Assembly (NCBI GenBank): GCA_018336015.1
Contig: JAGXQZ010000050.1
Span: forward strand, 172,772 to 236,771
DNA length: 64,000 nucleotides
Direction of reading: 5' to 3'
Source: Algoriphagus sp.
Lineage (GTDB): Bacteria; Bacteroidota; Bacteroidia; Cytophagales; Cyclobacteriaceae
Position numbers and translations under genes: made by a program. The notes under the pieces were generated by a model, which searched no databases, was not told the origin of the DNA, and saw nothing but the letters and a program-made list of their open reading frames with translations. Each line of letters begins with the position of its first letter. Positions within the stretch are counted from its first letter, which is position 1. Of the stretch, positions 26,140 through 34,865 are shown one piece after another.

Positions 26140-27054
26140 ATGAAAAATACCAAGCTTTTCGCTTATCTACAGCTAACCCGCCCAGCCAATGTGATCACCG
26201 CGATCGCAGACATCTGGGCGGGTTTTGCCATTGCAGGTGCCTGGGATTATATGGCCACCAACTGGATCTATGGTGACCAGCAATTTTGGTGGAATTTGCT
26301 CTGGCTTTCATTGAGTACAATTGGTTTGTATGCAGGTGGAGTAGCCTTCAATGATGTCGCAGATGCAGACTTGGATGCCATCGAGCGGCCTGAGCGCCCT
26401 ATTCCGAGTGGAAGAGCTTCTAAAAAAACTGCTTTTTGGATGTCTTCCTTGCTTTTGGTTTTTGGAATTTTCTGTGCCTTTCAAGTCAATCAAGTGGCCG
26501 GAATCCTAGCCCTTGCCATTGCAGCCTGTGCTGTGCTTTATGATTATTGGGGCAAGCATCAGCGGATCCTCGGCCCGATCAATATGGGGCTTTGTCGCTC
26601 TGGTAATTTATTGCTGGGCGTCAGTGTGGCTCCGGAAGTGCTGGAAAAAATCTGGCCTATCGGTCTTTTACCTTTGATCTATGTAGCTGCCATCACCATG
26701 ATCAGCCGGGGAGAGGTGCATGGAAAAAACCGAAAAGCGCTTTTCGCAGGTGGGGCTATGTATGCGTCCATTTTCGTGGCCATTTTTGGCTTGGCTTATC
26801 TGGAGAGTCCGGGATACCTGCAAGTGATTCCTTTTTTAGCTTTACTTGGCTATATGATCTTTCCTCCTTTGGCCAAAGCGATCCGAACTCAAGAACCCAA
26901 ATTCATCGGCAAATCGGTGAAAGCAGCAGTAATCTCCTTGATCATCGTCAATGCTGCTTTAGCTTCTGCATTCTCCGGTTGGCCCATTGGAATCGTCGTT
27001 TTGCTGCTTCTTCCGATTTCCCTTTGGTTAGCTAAAAAATTTGCTGTAACCTGA
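26140..27054 (+). CDS. eboC: UbiA-family prenyltransferase EboC
   Basis: Polytopic inner-membrane prenyltransferase of 304 residues with eight to nine predicted helices. The first Asp-rich motif FNDVADADLDAIERPERP (about 68-85) fits the Mg2+/prenyl-diphosphate site, and PERPIPSGR is a UbiA hallmark. The second motif is weak: CAVLYDYWGKHQRILGP (about 140) keeps a YDYxxK core but lacks the usual second Asp-rich spacing. It should attach an isoprenoid to an aromatic or cyclitol acceptor made by the neighbouring enzymes. It starts 3 bases after eboB, so it is translationally linked. Confidence 0.88.
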   Translation: MKNTKLFAYLQLTRPANVITAIADIWAGFAIAGAWDYMATNWIYGDQQFWWNLLWLSLSTIGLYAGGVAFNDVADADLDAIERPERPIPSGRASKKTAFWMSSLLLVFGIFCAFQVNQVAGILALAIAACAVLYDYWGKHQRILGPINMGLCRSGNLLLGVSVAPEVLEKIWPIGLLPLIYVAAITMISRGEVHGKNRKALFAGGAMYASIFVAIFGLAYLESPGYLQVIPFLALLGYMIFPPLAKAIRTQEPKFIGKSVKAAVISLIIVNAALASAFSGWPIGIVVLLLLPISLWLAKKFAVT

Positions 27055-27125
27055 GTAAAAAATAAACCGAATTCTTTCACAACTTGTCTTGAAAGAAATC
27101 CCGAATAACCTATTGCTTGCAAACC

Positions 27126-28280
27126 ATGAATACGATTCTCGAACAGTCCTTTTCGGTTCCCTTTCGCTACCCGGTAGCTTTTACCGAGAATCTATTTGAT
27201 CCACAAAATCAAATCCTAGCTAATGTCCTTCGTGGCGATCGCGTGCCTAAGGTACTTTTTGTCATCGACAGCGGTGTGGCCGATACGCATCCCCATTTGA
27301 TTGCAGAGGTGAAAAACTATGCTTCTGCCCATGCAGAGGTTTTCACTTTGGCAGCTGAACCCCTCATTGCGATTGGCGGAGAAGCCTGCAAAAACGAGGA
27401 AGCCGAATACCACAAGATTGTGGAGGCGACCCATCTCTATGGCATCGACCGTCATTCCTACATTGCAGCTATCGGTGGCGGTGCAGTACTGGATATGGTG
27501 GGCTTTGCAGCGGCAATTTCCCATCGGGGTATTCGACTGATTCGGATTCCGACCACGGTTTTGTCCCAAAATGACTCTGCGGTTGGTGTGAAAAACAGTG
27601 TCAACGCCTTTGGTAAAAAGAATTACCTCGGCACGTTTGTCCCTCCCGTGGCGGTATTGAATGATTTCAATTTCCTCAAGACACTGGATGATCGTGACTG
27701 GAGAGCGGGAATTTCGGAGGCCATCAAAGTAGCTTTAATCAAGGATTTGAGCTTTTTCGAGTGGTTGGAAAATGCGGGAGAAGCACTTGCCCGCCGAGAG
27801 ATGGAACCCATGAAAGTCCATATCATTCGCTCTGCGAAAATGCACATGGACCATATCGCCGGCAAGGATCCATTTGAGTTTGGAAGCTCCCGACCCCTGG
27901 ATTTCGGACATTGGGCCGCACATAAATTGGAAAAATTGAGCGATTTCCGCATCCGTCACGGGGAGGCTGTGGCCATCGGGATTGCCTTGGATTCTGCCTA
28001 TTCCTTTTTACAAGGCCGAATCACCGAGTCGGATTTCAACCGGATCATTCAACTGATGCATACCCTGGGTTTTGAACTTTTCGCTCCGGAACTACAAGGT
28101 GAAAATCTGATCCAAGGGCTAAAAGAATTCCAAGAGCACTTAGGCGGTCAGTTGACCATCATGCTCTTGGAAAAGTTGGGCAAAGGCGTGGAAGTCCATG
28201 AAATGGATCACGACTTGATCTTTAAATCTGTGGAAATTCTCCGTAGGTTAGAGAAAAAGTCTGCCGTTCACGCTTCCTGA
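27126..28280 (+). CDS. eboD: 3-dehydroquinate-synthase-like sugar phosphate cyclase EboD
   Basis: NAD+- and zinc-dependent cyclase of about 384 residues. Motifs include AIGGGAVLDMVGFAAAISHRG (about 115-135; glycine-rich NAD site), IPTTVLSQNDSAVG (about 142), the zinc ligand Glu in ISEAIKVALI (about 200) and zinc His residues in DFGHWAAHKLE (about 260) and RHGEAVAIGIALDS (about 277). The divergence from AroB and the ebo context favour a non-shikimate cyclitol product. The ATG at 27126 is preferred to an upstream TTG. It is 71 bases after eboC and followed by eboE after 14 bases. Confidence 0.9.
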   Translation: MNTILEQSFSVPFRYPVAFTENLFDPQNQILANVLRGDRVPKVLFVIDSGVADTHPHLIAEVKNYASAHAEVFTLAAEPLIAIGGEACKNEEAEYHKIVEATHLYGIDRHSYIAAIGGGAVLDMVGFAAAISHRGIRLIRIPTTVLSQNDSAVGVKNSVNAFGKKNYLGTFVPPVAVLNDFNFLKTLDDRDWRAGISEAIKVALIKDLSFFEWLENAGEALARREMEPMKVHIIRSAKMHMDHIAGKDPFEFGSSRPLDFGHWAAHKLEKLSDFRIRHGEAVAIGIALDSAYSFLQGRITESDFNRIIQLMHTLGFELFAPELQGENLIQGLKEFQEHLGGQLTIMLLEKLGKGVEVHEMDHDLIFKSVEILRRLEKKSAVHAS

Positions 28281-28294
28281 TTTTTTCCCAGCCT

Positions 28295-29512
28295 ATGAAA
28301 ATCCATGACTTTCACCTCAGCTATTGCAGCAATATCCATCCCGGAGAAACCTGGGATGCGACCTTCGAAAACCTCAAGATCTATATTCCTGAGGTCAAAA
28401 ATCGCCTCAAACACAAAGGCCCTTTTGGCATCGGGCTTCGGCTTTCCCACGAGGCTTCCTTGATTTTGCAACGTCCGGAGCGGATGCGGGAGTTTCAGGA
28501 CTGGCTGAAAAAAGCCAATGCCTATGTGTTTACCCTAAATTGCTTTCCGTATGGAGGCTTTCACCGCACCAAAGTGAAAGAAAATGTCCATACGCCGGAT
28601 TGGACTACCGCGGAACGAAAGGATTATACGATTCGGAGTTTTCGGATTTTAACCCAACTGCTTCCTGAGGGAATGGAGGGAGGTATTTCCACATCACCGC
28701 TTTCTTACCGGCATTGGTTTTCCTCCGAAAAGAAAAAAAATGAAGCGATCCAAAAATCTACGGATCACCTGATCGAGGTAGTGCTGGAGTTGGTGAATAT
28801 CCATCAGGAAACCGGCAAGCTCCTGCATTTAGACATTGAGCCCGAACCGGATGGGATTTTGGAAAATTCCGACGAGTTGGTCAGCTACTTCCAAAATTGG
28901 CTGTTGCCAAAAGGGAAAATGGCCTTAGCCGAAAAGCTAGGAGTTTCAACTGATGAGGCGGAAAAGCTGATCAAAACCCACATTCAGGCTTGCTACGATG
29001 TGTGTCACTTTGCGATCGTGTATGAAAATCCTGCTGAGACATTCCAGAAGTTGTCAGCAGCTGGAATTCAAATTGGAAAGATTCAGATTTCGGCTGCGCT
29101 GAAGGTGATGATTCCGGAGTCCGCCGTGGAGCGGTTTACACTCAGCAAACGATTGGAAGAATTTGCCGAATCGACCTACCTGCATCAAGTCGTCGCTCGA
29201 AAAAAAGACGGGCAGTTTGCCTCTTATCCCGACTTGCCTCAGGCCATCGAACACTTGGGAAAAACCAAAGATTTGGAATGGCGAATCCACTTTCATGTTC
29301 CGGTCTTTTTGGAAAATTATGGCTCATTCCAGTCTACTCAGCGCGATATTTCCCTTGTACTCAATCAAATTTTAACCAACCCAACCCTCACTAAACACCT
29401 CGAAGTTGAGACCTATACTTGGGAAGTTTTGCCAGAAGACACACACCTGACCTTAGGCGAATCGATTGCCAGGGAACTCAGCTGGGTGATCGAAGAATTG
29501 GGTAAGGAATAA
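28295..29512 (+). CDS. eboE: TIM-barrel metabolite protein EboE
   Basis: 405-residue protein of the xylose-isomerase-like TIM-barrel superfamily, named EboE for its place in the cluster. Barrel strands carry acidic and His residues suited to metal binding: HLDIEPEPDG (about 183-192), ACYDVCHFA (about 232) and KIQISAAL (about 262). An N-terminal HDFHLSYCSNIHPGE is also conserved-looking. No signal peptide. The likely chemistry is isomerisation or epimerisation of a sugar-like or cyclitol intermediate, but no reaction has been shown. A 172-base repeat-bearing gap separates it from eboF. Confidence 0.85.
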   Translation: MKIHDFHLSYCSNIHPGETWDATFENLKIYIPEVKNRLKHKGPFGIGLRLSHEASLILQRPERMREFQDWLKKANAYVFTLNCFPYGGFHRTKVKENVHTPDWTTAERKDYTIRSFRILTQLLPEGMEGGISTSPLSYRHWFSSEKKKNEAIQKSTDHLIEVVLELVNIHQETGKLLHLDIEPEPDGILENSDELVSYFQNWLLPKGKMALAEKLGVSTDEAEKLIKTHIQACYDVCHFAIVYENPAETFQKLSAAGIQIGKIQISAALKVMIPESAVERFTLSKRLEEFAESTYLHQVVARKKDGQFASYPDLPQAIEHLGKTKDLEWRIHFHVPVFLENYGSFQSTQRDISLVLNQILTNPTLTKHLEVETYTWEVLPEDTHLTLGESIARELSWVIEELGKE

Positions 29513-29535
29513 AGGATCGTGTAATTACGATTTTT

Positions 29536-29640
29536 GATTTACGATTTACGAGGAGCAGAGTATTTTTGGGCTTTTTCTTAGGATTTAACCTTTTTGAGAA
29601 CAAGGTTTGAAGTTCAATTTGATGTCGTAAATCGTAAATC
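29536..29640. repeat. GATTTACGA-type inverted repeat between eboE and eboF
   Basis: GATTTACGATTTACGA (29536-29551) and TCGTAAATCGTAAATC (29625-29640) are a perfect 16-bp inverted pair 73 bases apart. The flanks add further TACGATTT and TCGTAAAT words. It fills the only sizeable gap in the ebo cluster and may attenuate or reset transcription before eboF. Confidence 0.8.
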
Positions 29641-29684
29641 TGAATTCGTAAATAAAATTTGGTTTTGCCAAATGATTTAAAACT

Positions 29685-31055
29685 ATGAAGAAGACTGTCG
29701 TCCTAGATATCGTTGCTTTGTCTCCCCGAGTGATCGGAGAGCATACGCCTTTTTTGAAAAACTGGATCGCGTCCAAGAAGCAAGCCGTCATCGAACCTGT
29801 ACTTCCTGCGGTGACTTGCTCGGCCCAATCCGTGTATCTGACCGGAAAGTGGCCCACCGAAAACGGCATCGTGGGCAATGGGTGGTATTTTCAGGATGAG
29901 TGCGAAATCAAGTTTTGGCGGCAGTCCAACAAACTCGTACAGGCTGAAAAAGTATGGGAAGTTCTGCGGAAGGAGAATCCTGAGTTCACGGTGGCGAACA
30001 TGTTTTGGTGGTACAATATGTACTCCTCCGCCGACTATGCGGTGACTCCCCGGCCGCTATATCCTGCAGATGGACGCAAATTGCCCGATTGCCATAGCCA
30101 ACCCATGGAGCTGCGAGACCGGCTTCAGGCCGAGTTGGGCCAGTTTCCGCTCTTCACCTTTTGGGGACCGAATACGACCATTGAATCCAGCAAGTGGATC
30201 GCCGAGGCAGCCAAAAAGGTGGAAGAATGGTACAATCCCACGCTCAATCTGATCTACATTCCGCATTTGGATTATAACCTGCAGAAGTATGGAATAGACT
30301 TCTCCAAAATCTCCAAGGACCTTCGCGAAGTTGACGACTTGGCTAAAGACTTGATCACCTTCTTTGAAAATCGGGGTGCCGAGGTTCTGCTACTTTCTGA
30401 ATATGGGATCACGAGTGTGAGTAAGCCGATTCACCTCAACCGGATTTTCCGGGAAAAAGGATGGATTCAGGTGAAAAATGAGTTGGGTCGAGAGACGCTT
30501 GATGCCGGCACATCGTCAGTATTTGCGGTAGCGGATCATCAAGTCGCCCATGTCCATGTCAACGATCACTCCAACCTTGCCGAGGTCAAAGCCCTGCTGG
30601 AAAAGACTCCCGGTGTGGAAAAAGTGCTGGATGCCCAAGGCAAAAAAGATTTCCACATCGATCACGCCCGTTCGGGGGATTTGGTGGTGATCGCCGATGC
30701 GGACTCTTGGTTTACCTACTATTTCTGGCTGGATGATGCCAAAGCTCCTGATTATGCTAGATGTGTGGATATCCACCGCAAGCCTGGTTACGATCCGGTC
30801 GAGCTCGTTCTCGATCCGGCGATCAAGATCCCGATTCTGAAAATCGGCTCCAAGGTGCTGAAGAAAAAACTGGGCTTTCGCTACCTGATGGATGTGATTC
30901 CCTTGGATGCTACGTTGGTGAAGGGGGCACATGGAAGAATTCCAGAGTCCGACTTGGACAAGCCGCTTGTGGTGGGGGATTCTAGGTTAATCACTTTAGG
31001 TAAAATTCAGCCAACTGAGATTTTTGAGTTAATCATAAAATCTGTTCGTGGTTAA
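29685..31055 (+). CDS. eboF: Alkaline-phosphatase-superfamily protein EboF
   Basis: 456-residue nucleotide-pyrophosphatase/phosphodiesterase-like protein closing the ebo cluster. Superfamily marks are Asp in VVLDIVAL (8), the Thr in LPAVTCSAQ (about 45), Asp in PHLDYNLQKYG (about 190), His in KGAHGR (about 415) and HIDHARSGD (about 325). Two ligand motifs are altered: the usual DxxGH reads DYNLQ, and the usual DHG reads SEYG (about 247). The enzyme may bind metals differently or use another substrate. There is no signal peptide, so it should be cytoplasmic. It converges on the HD gene with a 4-base overlap. Confidence 0.85.
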   Translation: MKKTVVLDIVALSPRVIGEHTPFLKNWIASKKQAVIEPVLPAVTCSAQSVYLTGKWPTENGIVGNGWYFQDECEIKFWRQSNKLVQAEKVWEVLRKENPEFTVANMFWWYNMYSSADYAVTPRPLYPADGRKLPDCHSQPMELRDRLQAELGQFPLFTFWGPNTTIESSKWIAEAAKKVEEWYNPTLNLIYIPHLDYNLQKYGIDFSKISKDLREVDDLAKDLITFFENRGAEVLLLSEYGITSVSKPIHLNRIFREKGWIQVKNELGRETLDAGTSSVFAVADHQVAHVHVNDHSNLAEVKALLEKTPGVEKVLDAQGKKDFHIDHARSGDLVVIADADSWFTYYFWLDDAKAPDYARCVDIHRKPGYDPVELVLDPAIKIPILKIGSKVLKKKLGFRYLMDVIPLDATLVKGAHGRIPESDLDKPLVVGDSRLITLGKIQPTEIFELIIKSVRG

Positions 31056-31633
31056 ACTACCCCCAACCGCTTTTTCACCTTCAATAGGTTTTCCTGCTTT
31101 TTAGGCTCTCGGTACTTTTGGCAGTAGTCAGTGTGGTAATTGTGCTTTTGCATAAAGACCAGCTGCAGTTCATCCCATGCCTGCGCGGTAAAGTTGGGAT
31201 TGAAGTGCTTGAGTTCTTCGAATAGACTTTCTCCGATTTGTTCAAAAAGGTCAGTTCCGAGGTATTCCAAATCGGCGTCTGCTAGAATTTTTTCCAGATG
31301 ATTGGTTGGGCTTTGAGGGATTTTCGTAGCCATGATCATCCCGTAGATTTTGGTGAGATCTGATTTAGAATACTCCATTGAGAGGTATCCTTCGGCGATT
31401 TTACAGCCTTTTTCTTCATGATCTTTGGGATTGTCGATGAAGCCTGTGTCGTGAAAAAGCGCAGCCAACTTGAGCAATTCTAAATCTGATGAACTTACCC
31501 CGGATTGTTCTGCGAGAAAAATTGCCTTATCTAGGACATAGGCAGTATGATCTAGGTTATGATAACTGAGATGAGAAGGCAATTTTTCCAAAATGTCTTC
31601 GTAAATCCTGTTTTTTATTTCTTCGAAAACCAT
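31052..31633 (-). CDS. HD-domain phosphohydrolase-like protein
   Basis: 193-residue HD-superfamily protein. The metal site is complete: His in SYHNLDHTAYV (about 23-30), the HD pair in ALFHDTGFID (about 58) and Asp/His positions around ILADADLEYLG (about 115). HD proteins of this size usually hydrolyse nucleotides or cyclic nucleotides, but the substrate is not evident. Its start overlaps the upstream yitT-like gene stop by one base, so they are coupled. The 3' end overlaps eboF on the opposite strand by 4 bases. Confidence 0.88.
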   Translation of the reverse strand: MVFEEIKNRIYEDILEKLPSHLSYHNLDHTAYVLDKAIFLAEQSGVSSSDLELLKLAALFHDTGFIDNPKDHEEKGCKIAEGYLSMEYSKSDLTKIYGMIMATKIPQSPTNHLEKILADADLEYLGTDLFEQIGESLFEELKHFNPNFTAQAWDELQLVFMQKHNYHTDYCQKYREPKKQENLLKVKKRLGVV

Positions 31634-32526
31634 CAGCTGTGTTTGCTTCCTATTTGTTTGACTACTCCTCCTTTGACTTCTTTGATTGTCTGTACATAAA
31701 AGAACGCCTTAGGATCTATTTCTTGTATGGCCAGTTTGATGCGATGTACTTCCAGTCGGGTGACTACCGTCATAATGATATCACAGGGATGATGGATGTG
31801 GAAGGTATCAGGGAGATAACCTCTCTCTCCTTTATAGACCGAAATCGCTTTTCCAAACTCCTTCACGATGAGCTCTTTTACCTTATCATCCTCTTTTGAA
31901 ATAATGGTAAGTGCTGTGTACTCCTCAAAACCTTCGACCACATAATCGGTCATTTTAATTGCTGTGAAATAAGTCAAAATGGAGTACATCGCTGCTTCAA
32001 TTCCGAAAAACAATGCCGCAAAAAGCATGATCAGGGAATTGAGGAACATGGTGATTTCGCTTGCAGAGAGCGCGGAATTTTTCTGAAAATAGGTGGTAAT
32101 CACTTCAAAGCCATCAATCAATCCTCCCCCTCTGATGATGAGACCAATTCCAAGCCCCATCATCACTCCACCAAAAACAGCGATGAGTACCTTGTCCTCT
32201 GTGACAGTTGGGATTTCGAGAAATTCCAAAACCAGTACGAGTAAAAAGACTGAAAAAATGGATTGAACGGTAAAGGTTTTCCCTATTTTTTTCCATGCCA
32301 TTACAAAAAAAGGAGCGTTGATCAGAACCAACAGTAAGTTGAGATCCACATCATAATGCAAATTGACAATGATGGCCATACCAGTGACACCACCATCTAA
32401 AAACTTGTTTGGAAGCATAAACGCTTCCAATGCAATCGCAGAACAAAAAACTCCCAAAATGATCAAAACCAATGATCTCGGATCAAAAACAGCTTTCCAG
32501 TTTACTTTTTCTGTTTTGGTACTCAT
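31633..32526 (-). CDS. YitT family membrane protein
   Basis: 297-residue inner-membrane protein with five to six helices in the first 210 residues, matching the duplicated DUF161 (YitT) region, including FLDGGVTGMAIIV (about 42) and RGGGLIDGFEVI (about 132). The C-terminal DUF2179 domain (about 215-285) is cytoplasmic, with the segment YTALTIISKEDDKVKELIVK. Its transported molecule or role is unknown. It shares one base with the HD gene downstream. Confidence 0.9.
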   Translation of the reverse strand: MSTKTEKVNWKAVFDPRSLVLIILGVFCSAIALEAFMLPNKFLDGGVTGMAIIVNLHYDVDLNLLLVLINAPFFVMAWKKIGKTFTVQSIFSVFLLVLVLEFLEIPTVTEDKVLIAVFGGVMMGLGIGLIIRGGGLIDGFEVITTYFQKNSALSASEITMFLNSLIMLFAALFFGIEAAMYSILTYFTAIKMTDYVVEGFEEYTALTIISKEDDKVKELIVKEFGKAISVYKGERGYLPDTFHIHHPCDIIMTVVTRLEVHRIKLAIQEIDPKAFFYVQTIKEVKGGVVKQIGSKHS

Positions 32527-32666
32527 TAAGCGCTATGTTGAAAAATGAAAGGATTTAGAGGGAACAGGGTTATATGGCTTAAAACGAATTAAATGCTTTT
32601 TGGAAATTAACTTTTAAAATTTTCAAAAATAAGCATAGGATAAAAAATTTTCTTTTACCCAAGCTC

Positions 32667-33278
32667 TCAATCAAGAGTTGGTAAGCTCAATTTGTACTTC
32701 ATGGCGATTAATCTTATGGAAATGATTACACTCATTGAAATCAGGAGATTGTAATTACGATCTGTCTCCAAGTAATCTAATACTAAATAAATCACTGCGC
32801 CAGCAAGACATGCTGAGGCGTAGATTTCTTTTCTAAAGAGGATTGGTATTTCATTGGTTAGCGTGTCACGAATCACCCCACCCATCACTGCGGTAAACAT
32901 GCCCATAATTGCCGCGATCTCCGGCCTGACTCCCAGGCTTAGGGCTTTTTCCACACCTAAAACCGTAAAAAAGCCAATTCCCAGCGTATCAAATAGAAAA
33001 AAGGTTTTCCTTAACCGGCTGAGAAGGTTTGGAAAAATAAAAGCGGCCAAGATTCCTGTCAATATCGCATACAAAAAGTGGATGTCTCCAATCCATACCA
33101 GCGGATAGCTGTCCAGCAAAATATCCCGAAGCGTACCACCTCCGATAGCGGTAATAAATCCGGTAAATCCGGCTCCAAACATATCGTGTTCTTTTTCCCT
33201 CACTGCCAATGCCCCTGAAATGGCAAATACAAAGGTTCCTATGAGTTCGAGGGCATATTGGAGAGTCATATTTTGCAA
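32667..33278 (-). CDS. Trimeric intracellular cation channel (TRIC) family protein
   Basis: 203-residue protein with seven membrane segments arranged as two repeats of the UPF0126/TRIC fold. Each repeat carries a conserved Gly-rich turn with Arg-Asp: ITAIGGGTLRDI (about 39-50) and AVMGGVIRDTL (about 128-138). Prokaryotic TRIC members form homotrimeric potassium-permeable channels; some UPF0126 members are described as amino-acid-related transporters. It is not closely linked to neighbours on either side (spacers of 140 and 25 bases). Confidence 0.9.
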   Translation of the reverse strand: MQNMTLQYALELIGTFVFAISGALAVREKEHDMFGAGFTGFITAIGGGTLRDILLDSYPLVWIGDIHFLYAILTGILAAFIFPNLLSRLRKTFFLFDTLGIGFFTVLGVEKALSLGVRPEIAAIMGMFTAVMGGVIRDTLTNEIPILFRKEIYASACLAGAVIYLVLDYLETDRNYNLLISMSVIISIRLIAMKYKLSLPTLD

Positions 33279-33303
33279 AAGTTCTGAAACTTCAAGTTAA
33301 CGA

Positions 33304-33918
33304 TTAGATTTTCTCCATTACCAAAATACCCATTTCTCTTTGCCCTGGGATCAGTACGGTTTTCATGGGTTCCAGAAATCTAAAGCCGATATTCTCTAAC
33401 TTATCCGCATAGGCTGGCAGGAACAAAAACCGCTCAGATTCATCCGGAAGGATATATTTCCCCTCTCCAAGGGCTGAACTGTGCGCTAAGATTCCTCCAA
33501 ACGCTGTAGTCATCCGAAACCAAAAGACACCTCCCGGCTTCAAGACACGATGGATTTCATGGATCATTTGCCAGAAGTTATCCACACTCTCTGCAAAGTG
33601 AAGGACTGCCGAGCAAATCACTGCATCAAAAGCTCCGGTATGGAACGGAATGTCTTCCAACTTTCCCACCTGAAACCGATGGGTGTCGAATGCTGGATTC
33701 AAACTCGTAGATAAATATCGACAATATTGAATCGCTAAGTCGTTGGGGTCAATGCCGAAAATCTGATAATTCTTTTGAATGAAATAGATTGCATTTCGCC
33801 CTTCTCCACAGCCTGCATCGAGGATCTTCATTTCCTTGGTGAACCTCCCTTTTAGGATTTGATCCAAGAGGTAGATATCCACATTGCCCAATAGACGGTT
33901 CAGCTCATTGATTTCCAT
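33304..33918 (-). CDS. Class I SAM-dependent methyltransferase
   Basis: 204-residue methyltransferase with a type 11 fold. Motif I is LDAGCGEGRNAIYF (about 34-47), the acidic end of strand 2 is FGIDPND (about 55), and motif III-like segments VICSAVLHFAES (about 105) and LKPGGVFWFRMT (about 130) follow. The acceptor is not identifiable. It overlaps the patatin-like gene upstream by 14 bases, so the two are probably one transcript. Confidence 0.9.
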   Translation of the reverse strand: MEINELNRLLGNVDIYLLDQILKGRFTKEMKILDAGCGEGRNAIYFIQKNYQIFGIDPNDLAIQYCRYLSTSLNPAFDTHRFQVGKLEDIPFHTGAFDAVICSAVLHFAESVDNFWQMIHEIHRVLKPGGVFWFRMTTAFGGILAHSSALGEGKYILPDESERFLFLPAYADKLENIGFRFLEPMKTVLIPGQREMGILVMEKI

Positions 33919-34807
33919 ACTCGAGTTGGTCTAAGGCTTCTTTGGCCTTCAATCGGCCAATTTCGATCATTTCGGCAGATCGGTGAAACTCCAAGGTTCC
34001 AGCTTGTTTTCTTGAAATTTTGATTTTCACATCCACTGGATATTTTTCCAGAAGTAGTTCACAAAACCGATCCTGAAGCAGGTCAAATGACCGAGTCACC
34101 AATTCCAAAGATGAATAGGCTGTTTTAGATTCGGCCTTTTTCTCATCGGGAAAAAACTGTCGCATTTTAGACTGATATTCCTTCAGCCAACCTGGTAAGG
34201 TGATCAACTGCTTACCGGACTCGTCTTTTTTGGGAGGTGAAATAAATTCATTTTCCAATCCGTTGACATCCACAACTACAACCAAGCTTTTTGCAGGGTC
34301 TGAAATAAGTGAAATGGGCACAGGATTGAGAACTCCACCGTCAATAAAATGATTCTTTTCGATTTTGGCGGGTAAGAAGACTGAAGGAATACTTCCGGAC
34401 GCGCGGATGGCTTTGTACAGGCTTCCCTTTCTGAATACATATTCTTTGCCGGAATGAACTTCTACTGCATTGCAAGAAAACTGGATTGGTAAGTCTTCAA
34501 TTTGACAATCGGGTACCACTTTTTTCAAAGCACTGTATACTTTTTCTCCCTTTATGAATCCCCGACTTGAGAATGTGAAATCCATCAGAGAAAATACATC
34601 TACCCGATCCAAATTGCAGATCCATTCTTTGAATTCAGGCATCTTGCCGGTAGCATACATGCCTCCTACCAATGCACCTGCGGAGCAACCGGCGATTTCG
34701 ATGATCTCATATCCTCGCTTTTCCAACTCTTCGATCACTCCTACGTGCGCCAATCCCCTCGCTCCGCCACTGCTCAAAACCAATGAAACTGTTTTCTTTT
34801 TTGACAT
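33905..34807 (-). CDS. Patatin-like phospholipase
   Basis: Patatin-family acyl hydrolase with a Ser-Asp dyad, about 300 residues. Family motifs are the oxyanion loop SSGGARGL (about 12-19), the nucleophile elbow GCSAGALVG (Ser about 42) and the catalytic Asp in FIDGGVLNP (about 158). The start MSKKKTVSLVLSSGG (ATG at 34807) places the oxyanion loop close to the N-terminus as in relatives; an upstream ATG at 34837 is less likely. No signal peptide, so cytoplasmic or membrane-associated. Its lipid substrate is unknown. Confidence 0.92.
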   Translation of the reverse strand: MSKKKTVSLVLSSGGARGLAHVGVIEELEKRGYEIIEIAGCSAGALVGGMYATGKMPEFKEWICNLDRVDVFSLMDFTFSSRGFIKGEKVYSALKKVVPDCQIEDLPIQFSCNAVEVHSGKEYVFRKGSLYKAIRASGSIPSVFLPAKIEKNHFIDGGVLNPVPISLISDPAKSLVVVVDVNGLENEFISPPKKDESGKQLITLPGWLKEYQSKMRQFFPDEKKAESKTAYSSLELVTRSFDLLQDRFCELLLEKYPVDVKIKISRKQAGTLEFHRSAEMIEIGRLKAKEALDQLEYGNQ

Positions 34808-34865
34808 ATATTTAGGCTTCAAAAGTTGTCTGAACACTTAAAAATCACCTACAATACTAACTAAT

